From Hyphomicrobiaceae bacterium (GTDB lineage Bacteria > Pseudomonadota > Alphaproteobacteria > Rhizobiales > Hyphomicrobiaceae), in the NCBI GenBank assembly GCA_022844275.1, contig JALHMB010000004.1, forward strand, positions 124,001 to 188,000: a stretch of 64,000 nucleotides of DNA. The letters run 5' to 3'. The notes under the pieces were generated by a model that was not told where the DNA came from, searched no databases, and saw only the letters and a list, made by a program, of their open reading frames with translations. The position numbers and the translations under genes were made by a program. Shown one piece after another: positions 34,970-43,024 of the stretch. Position 1 is the stretch's first letter; each line of letters begins with the position of its first letter.

Positions 34970-35809
34970 TCAGCGCAGTGGGAAGCCGAGGCCGACAACG
35001 ATGCTCTTCAGGCGGTCGCGGCCGCTCAGTGCCTTTATCGTGGAGAGGCGATTGATGACGCGGTCCGTCCACGTATAGGCCGACATCTCCTGCCGCTTCG
35101 AGAACTCTTCGAGCCGCGCATCGTAGGTGGCCCGTAGATCGTTCTCCTTGGTAGTGCTGTAGCGGTCGCGATGAAGGACGACCTCCTGCGGCAACCGCGG
35201 CTTCACCTCGGCGGCACTCTCGGGTTTCGGATAGCCGATGCAAAGGCCGAAGACCGCCATTGCGCCCGGCGGCAACTCGAGCATCTTCGCAATGCGCTCG
35301 GGATCGTTGCGCAGCGCGCCGATATAGACGGTCGAAAGACCGAGCGCTTCCGCCGCGACAACGGCATTCTGGGCCGCCAGTGCAGCGTCGATTGCGGCGA
35401 CGAGGAACGTTTCGAAATAGGGAAGGCCTTCGAGCGTCTTGCCCTCTGATGCCGCAAGGCGCTCATTGCGGGAGACGTCGGCGAGCCAGACCAGAAAGAG
35501 CGGGCACTCGACAATGTGCTTCTGGTTGTTCGCGAGCTCCGCGAGGGCTGCGCGCTTCGCCGGGTCCGTAACTTCCACCACAGACCAGGTCTGCAGGTTC
35601 GAGCTCGTCGCGGCCGACTGGGCAGCCGCGATCAGCGTCTCCAAAGTTCCCGGCGGCACCGGGTCGGGGCGATAGCCACGCACCGAGCGGTGTTCCAACA
35701 GGCTCGCTATGACGTCATTCCAGGGGAGCTGGCTCGACTTGGGTTCGGTGCCGTAGCGGGCGGCAAGCGCCAGCGCTTGCGCCGAGGCCGGCGGATCAAT
35801 CGCATTCAT
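34970..35809 (-). CDS. Nitroreductase-family flavoprotein (NfsA-like)
   Basis: The 279-residue product resembles FMN-dependent NADPH nitroreductases: SLLEHRSVRGYRPDPVPPGT near the start (the Arg pair that binds FMN phosphate), LIAAAQSAATSSNLQTWSVVEV, AAQNAVVAAEALGLSTVYIGALRNDPERIA and the FMN-binding stretch FGLCIGYP. A C-terminal Arg/Tyr-rich extension (about 200-279) is typical of the NfsA group. These enzymes reduce nitroaromatics or quinones; the physiological substrate is unknown. It leads the efflux pump gene at 33416. Confidence 0.88.
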   Translation of the reverse strand: MNAIDPPASAQALALAARYGTEPKSSQLPWNDVIASLLEHRSVRGYRPDPVPPGTLETLIAAAQSAATSSNLQTWSVVEVTDPAKRAALAELANNQKHIVECPLFLVWLADVSRNERLAASEGKTLEGLPYFETFLVAAIDAALAAQNAVVAAEALGLSTVYIGALRNDPERIAKMLELPPGAMAVFGLCIGYPKPESAAEVKPRLPQEVVLHRDRYSTTKENDLRATYDARLEEFSKRQEMSAYTWTDRVINRLSTIKALSGRDRLKSIVVGLGFPLR

Positions 35810-35895
35810 GGGCTTTTCCCGGATTTCGGTGACTGACTATGTCCAGTCTTATTCGAGCAGACCGGGGCGGCCTTGTCCACCTGTCCGGGTTGCAC

Positions 35896-37107
35896 TCAAG
35901 CCCTGCGCATGGCTGCCAGTCCACGATCGAGGTCGGCGATCAGATCGACCGGCGCCTCGAGGCCGACGGAGAGGCGGATCATGCCGTCGCTGATGCCGAG
36001 TTCGACGCGATCCTCGGGTTTCAGGCGCTGATGAGTCGTCGTCGCGGGATGGGTGACGATGCTCTTTGCATCGCCGAGGTTGTTCGAGATCTTGATGATC
36101 TGCAGTGCATTCAGGAAGCGGAACGCAGCCGCCTTTCCGCCTTCGACCTCGAACGTGATGATCTGGCCCCCACCGGACATCTGCTTGCGCGCCAGCTCCG
36201 CCTGCGGGTGGTTCTTGCTGCCGCAATAGAGGACACGCTTGATGCCGGGCTTGCCTTCGAGAGCGACCACGATCTCGGCGGCCGCGGCGCACTGCGCGCG
36301 CACGCGAACGGGGAGCGTCTCGAGGCTTTTCAGCAGCACCCAGGCGTTGAAGGGGCTCATGGACGGCCCGGTCTGGCGCAGGAAGACCTGGAGATGGTCC
36401 TTCAGGAATTTCGCGGAGCAGAGAATGAGGCCGCCGAGGCAGCGGCCCTGACCATCGATGTGCTTGGTCGCGGAGTAGACCACGACGTCGGCGCCGAGTG
36501 CGAGCGGCTTCTGCATCAGTGGCGTCGCGAAGACATTGTCGACGAAGACGAGCGCGCCGACGGCGTGCGCGAGGTCGGAGACGGCGCGGATATCCACGAG
36601 ATCGAGTGTCGGGTTGGCCGGCGTCTCGAAGAACACGGCCTTGGTCTTCGGCGTGATCGCTTTCTTCCAAGCGGCGAGGTCCGTGCCGTCGACGAGCGTG
36701 CAGGAAATGCCGAAGCGCGGACAAAGCTCTTCGACGACGTATCGGCACGAGCCGAACAGCGCCTTTGCCGCGACCACATGATCGCCCGCGCTCAAATATG
36801 AGAGCAGCGCGGCTGTCACCGCGGCCATGCCGGTCGCCGTCGCGCGCGCCGCTTCCGCGCCTTCGAGGAGGCGGATGCGCTCCTCGAGCATGGCCGTCGT
36901 CGGGTTCGAGAAGCGCGAGTAGATGAAGCCCGGGTCCTCGTCCTTGAAGCGGGCTTCGGCCTGCTCTGCCGTCGCGTAGACGTAGCTCTGCGTGAGGTAG
37001 AGTGCCTCGGAGGTCTCGTTATGCGGCGAGCGCGTCGTGCCGCCATGGACGAGGACGGTCTCGGGGCGCCAGTCGGCGGGAATGGGCGGGGGCGTTGGCT
37101 CTGCCAT
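35896..37107 (-). CDS. metZ: O-succinylhomoserine sulfhydrylase
   Basis: MetZ uses PLP to make homocysteine from O-succinylhomoserine and sulfide in methionine synthesis. The 403-residue product has RPETVLVHGGTTRSPHNETSE, the YSRFSNPTTAMLEERI block, the PLP-binding Lys in VVYSATKHIDGQGR and LPVRVRAQCAAAAE later. Cystathionine gamma-synthase is the main alternative; the SATKHIDGQGRCLGG wording and the SAM-II control favour MetZ. GGAGA precedes the ATG at 37107; a frame running to 37152 enters the terminator-like region and is not used. Expression is likely controlled by S-adenosylmethionine through the riboswitch at 37211-37266. Confidence 0.92.
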   Translation of the reverse strand: MAEPTPPPIPADWRPETVLVHGGTTRSPHNETSEALYLTQSYVYATAEQAEARFKDEDPGFIYSRFSNPTTAMLEERIRLLEGAEAARATATGMAAVTAALLSYLSAGDHVVAAKALFGSCRYVVEELCPRFGISCTLVDGTDLAAWKKAITPKTKAVFFETPANPTLDLVDIRAVSDLAHAVGALVFVDNVFATPLMQKPLALGADVVVYSATKHIDGQGRCLGGLILCSAKFLKDHLQVFLRQTGPSMSPFNAWVLLKSLETLPVRVRAQCAAAAEIVVALEGKPGIKRVLYCGSKNHPQAELARKQMSGGGQIITFEVEGGKAAAFRFLNALQIIKISNNLGDAKSIVTHPATTTHQRLKPEDRVELGISDGMIRLSVGLEAPVDLIADLDRGLAAMRRA

Positions 37108-37142
37108 CTGCGGGTCTCCTGTAGGCGGGGCACGCGTCCCCC

Positions 37143-37204
37143 AAGAAAACAAAAACCGGCCTCGTGGTCACCCGTATGTGCCGGGCGCGACCAGAAAACC
37201 GGTT
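37143..37204 (-). terminator. Attenuator-like terminator between the SAM-II riboswitch and metZ
   Basis: On the minus strand AACCGG (37199-37204) pairs with CCGGTT (37154-37159); inside it TGGTC pairs with GACCA and CCCG with CGGG, and the hairpin is followed by TTTTTGTTTTCTT. It begins six bases after the riboswitch 3' end and sits ahead of the metZ ribosome site. It could end transcription early when the aptamer is bound, or simply end a short leader RNA. Confidence 0.75.
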
Positions 37205-37210
37205 CCGCAC

Positions 37211-37266
37211 GGCCCTTTTAGCGAGTTGTTTAACGTGGCTGCAAGCCGGCCGGCCAAATCACCACG
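37211..37266 (-). promoter_or_regulatory. SAM-II riboswitch
   Basis: On the minus strand the sequence has the SAM-II layout: first helix strands CGTGG and CCACG, the conserved TGATTTGGCC, TTGCAGCCACG, and the pseudoknot/SAM pocket ACTCGCTAAAAGGGCC. This class is known from alphaproteobacteria upstream of metA and metZ and binds S-adenosylmethionine, usually turning the gene off. Here it lies about 100 bases before the metZ start. Matching of helix strands and the CGCTAAAAGGG tail makes the call strong without a search. Confidence 0.93.
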
Positions 37267-37354
37267 ACGTCTGTAGTGCGGAATATCTCATCCACGGGCT
37301 TGGCGTCAATGGGTGGATGGGCTATGCGCGGACGGCACGAGTAAAGGAGCTCCT

Positions 37355-38476
37355 ATGCCGAAAGCGCGCGCGAAGGCCAGCCAGCGGACGGGCATTCTGC
37401 CGATTCAGGACATCCGCGCGCTTGTCGTCTCGGACGCGATCCACGCCGAACGCTCCTTCTCTCCAACCCAGATCCAGCCCGCTAGTCTCGATCTGAGACT
37501 GGGGGACGTGGCGTACCGCGTGCGGGCGAGTTTCCTGCCCGGCGGCCCAGGAAGTCGCGTAGGTGTCCTGGATCGCCTCAAGGAGCTGGCGCTCCACAAG
37601 ATCGATCTCAGCTCGGGGGCCGTGCTCGAAACCGGATGCGTCTACGTCGTGCCCCTGCAGGAGCGGCTCGCGCTGCCGGCCGACATTGCCGCTGCCGCCA
37701 ACCCAAAAAGCTCGACGGGCCGTCTCGACGTGTTCACGCGCGTCATCGCCGATGGCGTATCGTCCTTCGACACGATCCCCGCGGGTTACAGCGGTCAACT
37801 CTACGCCGAGATCTGCCCGCAGACATTTCCAATCGTCGTGCGCCGTGGATCCATGCTGAGCCAGATCCGTTTCCGCACCGGCGATCCCGTCGAGACCGAC
37901 GATGCACTCGAGGCACTGCACAAGAAGGTCACGCTGGTGCGCGGCGGCGCGGCGGCGGATGTGAGGGGCGGCATCGCGCTATCGGTCGATCTTGTCGGCG
38001 ATGGCAATGGTCTCGTCGGCTATCGCGCGCGGCGCCACACAGGTCTCGTCGATGTTGATGCGCCGGGCTCCTGCGCGCTCGCCGACTATTGGGAGCCGAT
38101 CGTCGTCAGCGACAAGAAGCGTCTCATTCTCGATCCCGACCAGTTCTACATCCTCGCGTCCAAGGAAGCGGTCCACGTTCCGCCGACACACGCGGCGGAA
38201 ATGATGCCCTTCAATCCGCTCGTCGGCGAATTCCGCGTGCACTATGCGGGCTTCATGGATCCGGGCTTCGGTCACGCACCTGCAGGCGGTGCCGGTGCGC
38301 GCGTAGTGCTCGAAGTGCGCAGCCACAAAGTGCCGTTCATTCTCGAGGATGGTCAGATTATCGGCCGCCTCATCTACGAGCGCATGGTGTCCGTGCCGAG
38401 CGTCCTCTACGGAACGGACCTCGGCTCGCACTATCAGGCGCAGGGCCTTAAGCTCTCGAAACACTTTCGGGTGTGA
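37355..38476 (+). CDS. dcd: 2'-deoxycytidine 5'-triphosphate deaminase, long alphaproteobacterial form
   Basis: The enzyme deaminates dCTP to dUTP, the route to thymidylate. The 373-residue product is about twice the length of E. coli Dcd and reads as two dUTPase-fold halves: IQPASLDLRLGDVAYRVRAS, ANPKSSTGRLDVFTRVIADG (with the SSTGRLDVF active-site stretch) and IPAGYSGQLYAEICPQTFPI in the first, and EFRVHYAGFMDPGFGH with VPFILEDGQIIGRLIYERM in the second. This tandem form is usual in alphaproteobacteria. AAAGGAG lies seven bases before the ATG at 37355. It is divergent from metZ. Confidence 0.9.
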   Translation: MPKARAKASQRTGILPIQDIRALVVSDAIHAERSFSPTQIQPASLDLRLGDVAYRVRASFLPGGPGSRVGVLDRLKELALHKIDLSSGAVLETGCVYVVPLQERLALPADIAAAANPKSSTGRLDVFTRVIADGVSSFDTIPAGYSGQLYAEICPQTFPIVVRRGSMLSQIRFRTGDPVETDDALEALHKKVTLVRGGAAADVRGGIALSVDLVGDGNGLVGYRARRHTGLVDVDAPGSCALADYWEPIVVSDKKRLILDPDQFYILASKEAVHVPPTHAAEMMPFNPLVGEFRVHYAGFMDPGFGHAPAGGAGARVVLEVRSHKVPFILEDGQIIGRLIYERMVSVPSVLYGTDLGSHYQAQGLKLSKHFRV

Positions 38477-38574
38477 GGAGCGCGCTCGCGCTCAGCAAAC
38501 AGCGACCGGCTCGCAGCGGAGCCTGCGCGGCGTGGAACTGCTGCTGATCTTGCTGTGTTCAATATCTAAATGCC

Positions 38575-38616
38575 GACGCCGGAGCGCCTTGATGCGCATC
38601 AAGGCGCTCCGGCGTC
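38575..38616. promoter_or_regulatory. 42-bp perfect palindrome centred on an FNR/FixK-type box
   Basis: The 42 bases are their own reverse complement from GACGCCGGAG at 38575 to CTCCGGCGTC ending at 38616. The centre, TTGATGCGCATCAA (38589-38602), matches the FNR/FixK/Anr consensus TTGAT-N4-ATCAA exactly. It lies 80 bases before the stress-protein gene at 38682, a usual distance for FNR-type activation when the start of transcription is near 38637. The symmetrical arms outside the core are longer than any regulator needs and could also form a hairpin. Confidence 0.72.
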
Positions 38617-38681
38617 AGCCGGTGGATGTTGTCCGGGCGACGGAGATGGCGCGCCCAGATAGAGGCAGAAAGGTCGGCCCC

Positions 38682-39518
38682 ATGGTCTGGAAAACGATCA
38701 CGACGCAACTCTCGAACCCGCATCGCGCGGATGTCATGCTGAGCGTTGCCGGACGGCTCGCCGAGCGCTTCGAGGCCCATCTCATAGGTCTCGACGCGAC
38801 GCCTTCTTTCATCTTTGCCGCTCCGACGGTGGTAACGCCGGCCGATGCGGAAGCAATTGCAGAGGCGGAGCGCGAGCGTAGTGCCGAGATCAAAGCGAAG
38901 TTCGATGCTTCGGCTGTCAGCCGTGCCTTTGTTGCCGAGTGGCGCGAATTGAAACTTGAGAACGCCGATCTGCCCGGTGCCGTGCTCAATCATGCCCGCG
39001 CATCGGACCTCATTGTGGTCTCTCAGGCTGACCCGGATTGGGAACTGTCCGGCATGTTCGATTTTCCGGAGCGCATCGTCATGGAGGGTGGTCGGCCTGT
39101 GCTCGTCGTGCCGTATGCCGGCGCCTACGGCGAGATCGGCAAGCGCATCACCATCGCGTGGTCCGGCAAGCGCGAGGGCGCGCGCGCGGCGTTCGATGCG
39201 CTGCCCCTCCTCAAGACGGCGGAGGAGGTCACGTTGCTCTGTGTCGTCGGCAGTGGAGCCGATGCTGAGTCGGGGGATCTGCCAGGGGCCGAGATCGCAG
39301 CCGCGCTCGCGCGCCACGGAGTCAAGGTTACAGCCCAGATGTCTATCGCGGAGGACATCGGCGTCGCTGACGATATCCTCTCTCGTCTTGCCGATTCAGG
39401 CGCCGATCTTCTTGTGATGGGCGCGTATGGTTACTCGTGCCTGCGGCAGATGGTTTTCGGCGGCGTCACGCACCATATTCTCAAGCACATGACCGTGCCG
39501 ACGCTAATGTCACACTAA
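38682..39518 (+). CDS. Universal stress protein (tandem-domain type)
   Basis: A 278-residue UspA-family protein starting MVWKTITTQLSNPHRADVML, with a tandem layout and the ending LLVMGAYGYSCLRQMVFGGV followed by THHILKHMTVPTLMSH, matching the paralogue at 17887. AAGG eight bases before the ATG at 38682 supports this start; an in-frame ATG at 38646 is possible. The gene follows the FNR/FixK-type box at 38589-38602 and is followed 45 bases later by a second stress-protein gene, so low oxygen may induce both. Its molecular role is unknown. Confidence 0.86.
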   Translation: MVWKTITTQLSNPHRADVMLSVAGRLAERFEAHLIGLDATPSFIFAAPTVVTPADAEAIAEAERERSAEIKAKFDASAVSRAFVAEWRELKLENADLPGAVLNHARASDLIVVSQADPDWELSGMFDFPERIVMEGGRPVLVVPYAGAYGEIGKRITIAWSGKREGARAAFDALPLLKTAEEVTLLCVVGSGADAESGDLPGAEIAAALARHGVKVTAQMSIAEDIGVADDILSRLADSGADLLVMGAYGYSCLRQMVFGGVTHHILKHMTVPTLMSH

Positions 39519-39563
39519 GCTGAGCGGCCATCCGGCCAGCGTTCTGTTGAAGGAGATGCACTA

Positions 39564-40001
39564 ATGTACAATCGCATCCTCATCCCGACCGACGGCAGCG
39601 AGCTTGCCGATAAGGCGGTCGATCAAGGTTTCGCGCTGGCCAAGGCCCTTGGCAGCAAGGTGACCATCGTCCGCGTGACGAACGTGCCGGCGCCCATGGT
39701 TTACGAGGGGGTCGTGGTGGCGCTGCCGACGGAGGAGATCCGCGCCGAGATCGCGGCGCGTGTCGCCGAGCATTTCAAGACGCTCAGCGCGAAGGCCGCA
39801 GCAGTCGGCGTCCCGGTCGAGACCATCCATGTCGAGAATGACAGTCCGTGGGAGTCGATCATCGACACCGCCAAGAACAAGGCGGCCAATCTGATCGTTA
39901 TGGCCTCGCACGGCCGCCGCGGCCTCTCCGCGGTTCTGCTTGGCAGTGAGGCCCAGAAGGTGCTGACGCACACGACGATCCCGGTGCTCGTCTGTCGCTG
40001 A
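39564..40001 (+). CDS. Universal stress protein, single domain, ATP-binding type
   Basis: A 145-residue protein starting MYNRILIPTDGSELADKAVD, the standard UspA opening with the ATP-contacting Asp. It ends with LIVMASHGRRGLSAVLLGSEAQKV and a CR tail, fitting the G-2x-G-9x-G-S pattern (HGRRG then LLGS) for nucleotide binding. AAGGAGA precedes the ATG. It is co-directional with the larger stress protein 45 bases upstream and probably shares its promoter. The two genes likely belong to one stress or oxygen-response unit. Confidence 0.9.
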   Translation: MYNRILIPTDGSELADKAVDQGFALAKALGSKVTIVRVTNVPAPMVYEGVVVALPTEEIRAEIAARVAEHFKTLSAKAAAVGVPVETIHVENDSPWESIIDTAKNKAANLIVMASHGRRGLSAVLLGSEAQKVLTHTTIPVLVCR

Positions 40002-40104
40002 GGCGCAATTCGCTGCTTGAAACGCGAGCGCCCCCCGAACCCGAAGGTCGGAGGGCGCGTCGAGCGTCGTCACTCAGGTTGGCGAGTGGGTTTGGGGAGT
40101 GCGC

Positions 40105-40392
40105 TCACCAGGCGACGCAGCGCCACTTGGCCTTGCCGCTGCGGCTGTAGACCCAGCCCCAGCGGTGGCAATACGGCTCGTGGCGACCGCCGTAGTAGGG
40201 ACCGGCTACGTAACGGCCTTCGCGATAGGTGTCATAGCCGCCATAGACGATCGGTGGACCGATCGCGACGTAAACGCCACCCCAGCCACCTCCGCGCCTG
40301 TACTTGTGCGCCTCGGCATTGGGGGCAGCCGCAAGCGACGTTGCGGCGATCATCGCGGCGGTCGCGGCCACGAGAAAAACGGGTTTCGTCAT
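40105..40392 (-). CDS. Small secreted Cys/Trp-rich protein, paralogue 1
   Basis: A 95-residue protein with a signal peptide (MTKPVFLVAATAAMIAATSL then AAAPNAEA) and a mature part rich in Gly, Tyr and Trp. It ends with YCHRWGWVYSRSGKAKWRCVAW, a pattern shared with two neighbours: C-x2-W-x-W-V, a basic stretch, then W-R-C-x2-W at the very end. The Cys pair probably forms a disulfide in the periplasm or outside the cell. AGGAGAG precedes the ATG at 40392. I do not recognise a named family. A GTGAACTTTGTT motif lies 66 bases upstream (40458-40469), as before paralogue 2. Confidence 0.8.
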   Translation of the reverse strand: MTKPVFLVAATAAMIAATSLAAAPNAEAHKYRRGGGWGGVYVAIGPPIVYGGYDTYREGRYVAGPYYGGRHEPYCHRWGWVYSRSGKAKWRCVAW

Positions 40393-40569
40393 ACGAGCTC
40401 TCCTGATGTGACGGCCGAATTGGCTGGTCCTGTCGCCTCTCGGGGAAATCTATACGAAACAAAGTTCACTGGCCGATTTATCGGGCCGCGCGAATTAAAT
40501 ACGCATTTAAGCGATCCGCCGACGGTACTGCCGGCGCTCTCGAAAATGGCAGGCTGATTGAGGCGTCGT

Positions 40570-40923
40570 CTACCAGTTGAGGCAGCGCCACTTCGTGTAT
40601 TTTCCGCAGCGGCTATGGACCCAACCCCAGCCGCGGCAATAGACGGGGCTGGGCTCCGCATAGAAGGGCCGATAGACGATGCCTGCCGGATGGTAAGGGG
40701 ACGCGGGGCGGCCGTAGTAGGGGTCGTAGTAGCCACGGATGACAGGAGATCCATAATAGGCGCGGTAACCGCCGTAGTATTCGTATGGCCTCGGGTAGTA
40801 GACCACCACGGGGCCGCCGTCCCAACGACGATACCCACCTGCCTCAGCTTCGGGTGCAGTTGCTAGCGACAGGGCAGCAAACATGCCCACCATCGCCGCC
40901 GCGAAGATGCGTGTTCTTGACAT
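40570..40923 (-). CDS. Small secreted Cys/Trp/Tyr-rich protein, paralogue 2
   Basis: A 117-residue protein with signal peptide MSRTRIFAAAMVGMFAALSL ending EAEA, then a Tyr/Pro/Gly-rich middle (YYPRPYEYYGGYRAYYG and similar) and the shared C-terminus YCRGWGWVHSRCGKYTKWRC plus LNW. It has one more Cys than paralogue 1. Tyr/Gly repeats of this sort occur in surface or adhesive proteins, but a role is not known. AGGAGAG precedes the ATG at 40923. It has the same upstream motif, GTGAACTTTGTT, at 41010-41021. Confidence 0.8.
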   Translation of the reverse strand: MSRTRIFAAAMVGMFAALSLATAPEAEAGGYRRWDGGPVVVYYPRPYEYYGGYRAYYGSPVIRGYYDPYYGRPASPYHPAGIVYRPFYAEPSPVYCRGWGWVHSRCGKYTKWRCLNW

Positions 40924-41064
40924 GAGGCTCTCTCCTGATCGCGGCCGCCGTTCGGCCCGCAGGCCTTAAACGCAGCTCAAGAGAAACCTATTCGCACTAT
41001 CGGTTCACGAACAAAGTTCACCTCGGAATGGGGTTAACGCGGCGTAGCGGTGCGGTTTCGCGAC

Positions 41065-41463
41065 TCACCATTCCGCGCAGCGCCATTCCCCGTTGGGCGT
41101 GTCGATGATGCCCCAGAGCCATTTGCCCGGGGGGAGGTGTACCCATGCCCATCGGCGGCAACCAGCGTCAGCGCCGTGGCCGTTCCCGACCCCGACATAT
41201 TTGCCACCACTGGCGCTCCGAGTGGGCGAGCCATACATGTAGGGGCCGTAATACGGCCTGTATCCGTTGTACGCGTGGGGCGTGCCGACGAATATCTGTA
41301 TGCCTTCAGGGCGTGCGCGGGCGACGTAGCCCTCGTCGTCCTCATAGTTGGGAGGGTAACCGGCGCGGGGCACGAGCGATTTGTCGGCCGCGATGCAGGT
41401 CGTGGCGGCAGTCGCAACGAGCAGGATCCCGATCGCGGCTGCAACCTTGGGCATTCTCGACAT
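41065..41463 (-). CDS. Small secreted Cys/Trp-rich protein, paralogue 3
   Basis: A 132-residue protein with a signal peptide (MSRMPKVAAAIGILLVATAA then TTCIAA) and the family C-terminus, here spread by an insert: GCRRWAWVHLPPGKWLWGII followed by DTPNGEWRCAEW. It keeps the two conserved Cys and the final W-R-C-x2-W. A GYRPYYGPYMYG stretch is like the Tyr/Gly part of paralogue 2. The three genes lie in tandem on one strand with gaps of 177 and 141 bases, each with its own leader, so they arose by duplication. Function unknown. Confidence 0.78.
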   Translation of the reverse strand: MSRMPKVAAAIGILLVATAATTCIAADKSLVPRAGYPPNYEDDEGYVARARPEGIQIFVGTPHAYNGYRPYYGPYMYGSPTRSASGGKYVGVGNGHGADAGCRRWAWVHLPPGKWLWGIIDTPNGEWRCAEW

Positions 41464-41780
41464 TCGAATTTTTCCCTCGATCCATCACGCGCCGGTCCGA
41501 CCGGAGGCGATGGACGCTGCACATGCAAATCCGATTTCGGCGAGTTAACTCATTGATTGCACGCCACGCTTGCCTTGAGCTGGCGTCACGGCTCGCCATG
41601 TCGGGGACCGCATCCAGCATGACGTAGCCGGCAACTCTGTAATGCGTGCCGTGTGTCGATCTCGACAGTCGCCTACGACGCAAGGCATAAAAGGCGCGAA
41701 AACTTCGTAGAAATTCCTGCCTCGCGGCCCGCGTGTCACCACGTTCAGCGCCAGCCGGCGAGCATTAGTCGGATCGAAAC
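41464..41780. other. Divergent non-coding gap between secreted paralogue 3 and an MFS gene
   Basis: About 317 bases without a convincing gene. It must hold the promoters of both flanking genes, but I see no clear sigma-70 pair, riboswitch or repeat. Open frames across it lack ribosome sites. The upstream motif of paralogues 1 and 2 is not found here. Confidence 0.5.
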
Positions 41781-43013
41781 ATGTCATCTCAATCACCCGC
41801 GGCCGCGCGGCCAGCGCGCCCGTTGTGGCTCGTCCTTCTCGCGGCCGGCACCATTGTCGGCTTGGCCATGGGCCTGCGTCAGGTCATGGGCCTCTACCTC
41901 AAGCCCCTCTCGGATGAGCTGGGCGTCGGCCGCGAGCCATTTTCCAATGCCATGGCGATCGCGAACCTGACCTGGGGCGCCCTGACGATCGTTGCCGGCG
42001 CCGTCGCCGACAAGTACGGCGCCGGACGCGTGCTCATTGTCTGCGGACTGGCGACGGTCGGCTCGTTCTATCTCATGGCGACCGCGCAGACGCCGCTCGA
42101 TCTGTACATCGCCGGATTGCTGGCAGGTGCAGGCGTTGCGGGCACCGGTGTACCGGCGCTGGTCGGCGCGGTGGGACGCGCGGCGCCAGCCGAGAGGCGC
42201 ACGGCGGCGATCGCCTCGCTCGGCATGGCCAGCGGTCTCGGCGCTCTGATCGCCTTTCCCTATGCGCACATTCTGATCGAGACCATCGGCTGGAAGGCCA
42301 GCCTGATGACCATCTCGGCAACCTGTCTGCTGATCTTGCCGCTCGCGTGGCCGTTGGCCGGCAAGCCCGCGCCACACCAAGCTGGCGCAGCCAAGTCGCA
42401 GACGCTGGTCGAGGCCTTCAGCGAGGCGTTCTCCCACCCGAGTTTCTGGCTGCTGACGTCGGGCTTCTTCGTCTGCGGCTTCCACCTGGCGTTCTACGGC
42501 GTCCATCTACCGGCGTTCGTCTCCGACCTCGGGATGCCGGCCTGGGTCGGTGTGTGGGCGCTCATGGCAGTCGGTATCGCCAACATCGTCGGCACCTACG
42601 CCGCGGGCCAGTCCGGGCGCTTCGTCGAGCGGCGCGTGGGGCTGAGCTTCATCTATTTTATGCGCTCGTTCGCGTTCATTGCGCTGCTGTTGCTGCCCTT
42701 GACGCCTTGGCTGATCATCGCCATCTCGGCGTTGCTCGGCCTCTTCTGGCTCTCGACCGTGCCCTTGACGTCGACGCTCGTTGGCATCTTCTTCGGCACG
42801 CAGTGGATGTCGATGCTGTTCGGCTTTGTGTTCCTGTCGCACCAGCTCGGCTCGTTCGCTGGTCTCTGGCTCGCCGGAACCCTCTATGATGCCACCAAAT
42901 CCTACGATACCATGTGGTGGATATGCATTGCGCTCGCGCTGTTTGCGGCGCTGATCCACTGGCCGATCCGGGAGCGCCCCGTCGCGCGGCTCACGGAACA
43001 GCCTGCGACCTGA
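41781..43013 (+). CDS. Major facilitator superfamily transporter
   Basis: A 410-residue carrier with 12 predicted helices. It shows VGLAMGLRQVMGLYLKPLSD in helix 1 and the motif-A loop VADKYGAGRVLIV between helices 2 and 3. FALSYGLMGFG-type OFA motifs are absent; the layout resembles the monocarboxylate/oxalate MFS group. It probably moves an organic acid, but this is inference. The gene begins a run of four co-directional genes with a micro-membrane protein, meaB and pcp, 11 bases before the next. Confidence 0.87.
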   Translation: MSSQSPAAARPARPLWLVLLAAGTIVGLAMGLRQVMGLYLKPLSDELGVGREPFSNAMAIANLTWGALTIVAGAVADKYGAGRVLIVCGLATVGSFYLMATAQTPLDLYIAGLLAGAGVAGTGVPALVGAVGRAAPAERRTAAIASLGMASGLGALIAFPYAHILIETIGWKASLMTISATCLLILPLAWPLAGKPAPHQAGAAKSQTLVEAFSEAFSHPSFWLLTSGFFVCGFHLAFYGVHLPAFVSDLGMPAWVGVWALMAVGIANIVGTYAAGQSGRFVERRVGLSFIYFMRSFAFIALLLLPLTPWLIIAISALLGLFWLSTVPLTSTLVGIFFGTQWMSMLFGFVFLSHQLGSFAGLWLAGTLYDATKSYDTMWWICIALALFAALIHWPIRERPVARLTEQPAT

Positions 43014-43024
43014 GGAGACCGCGC

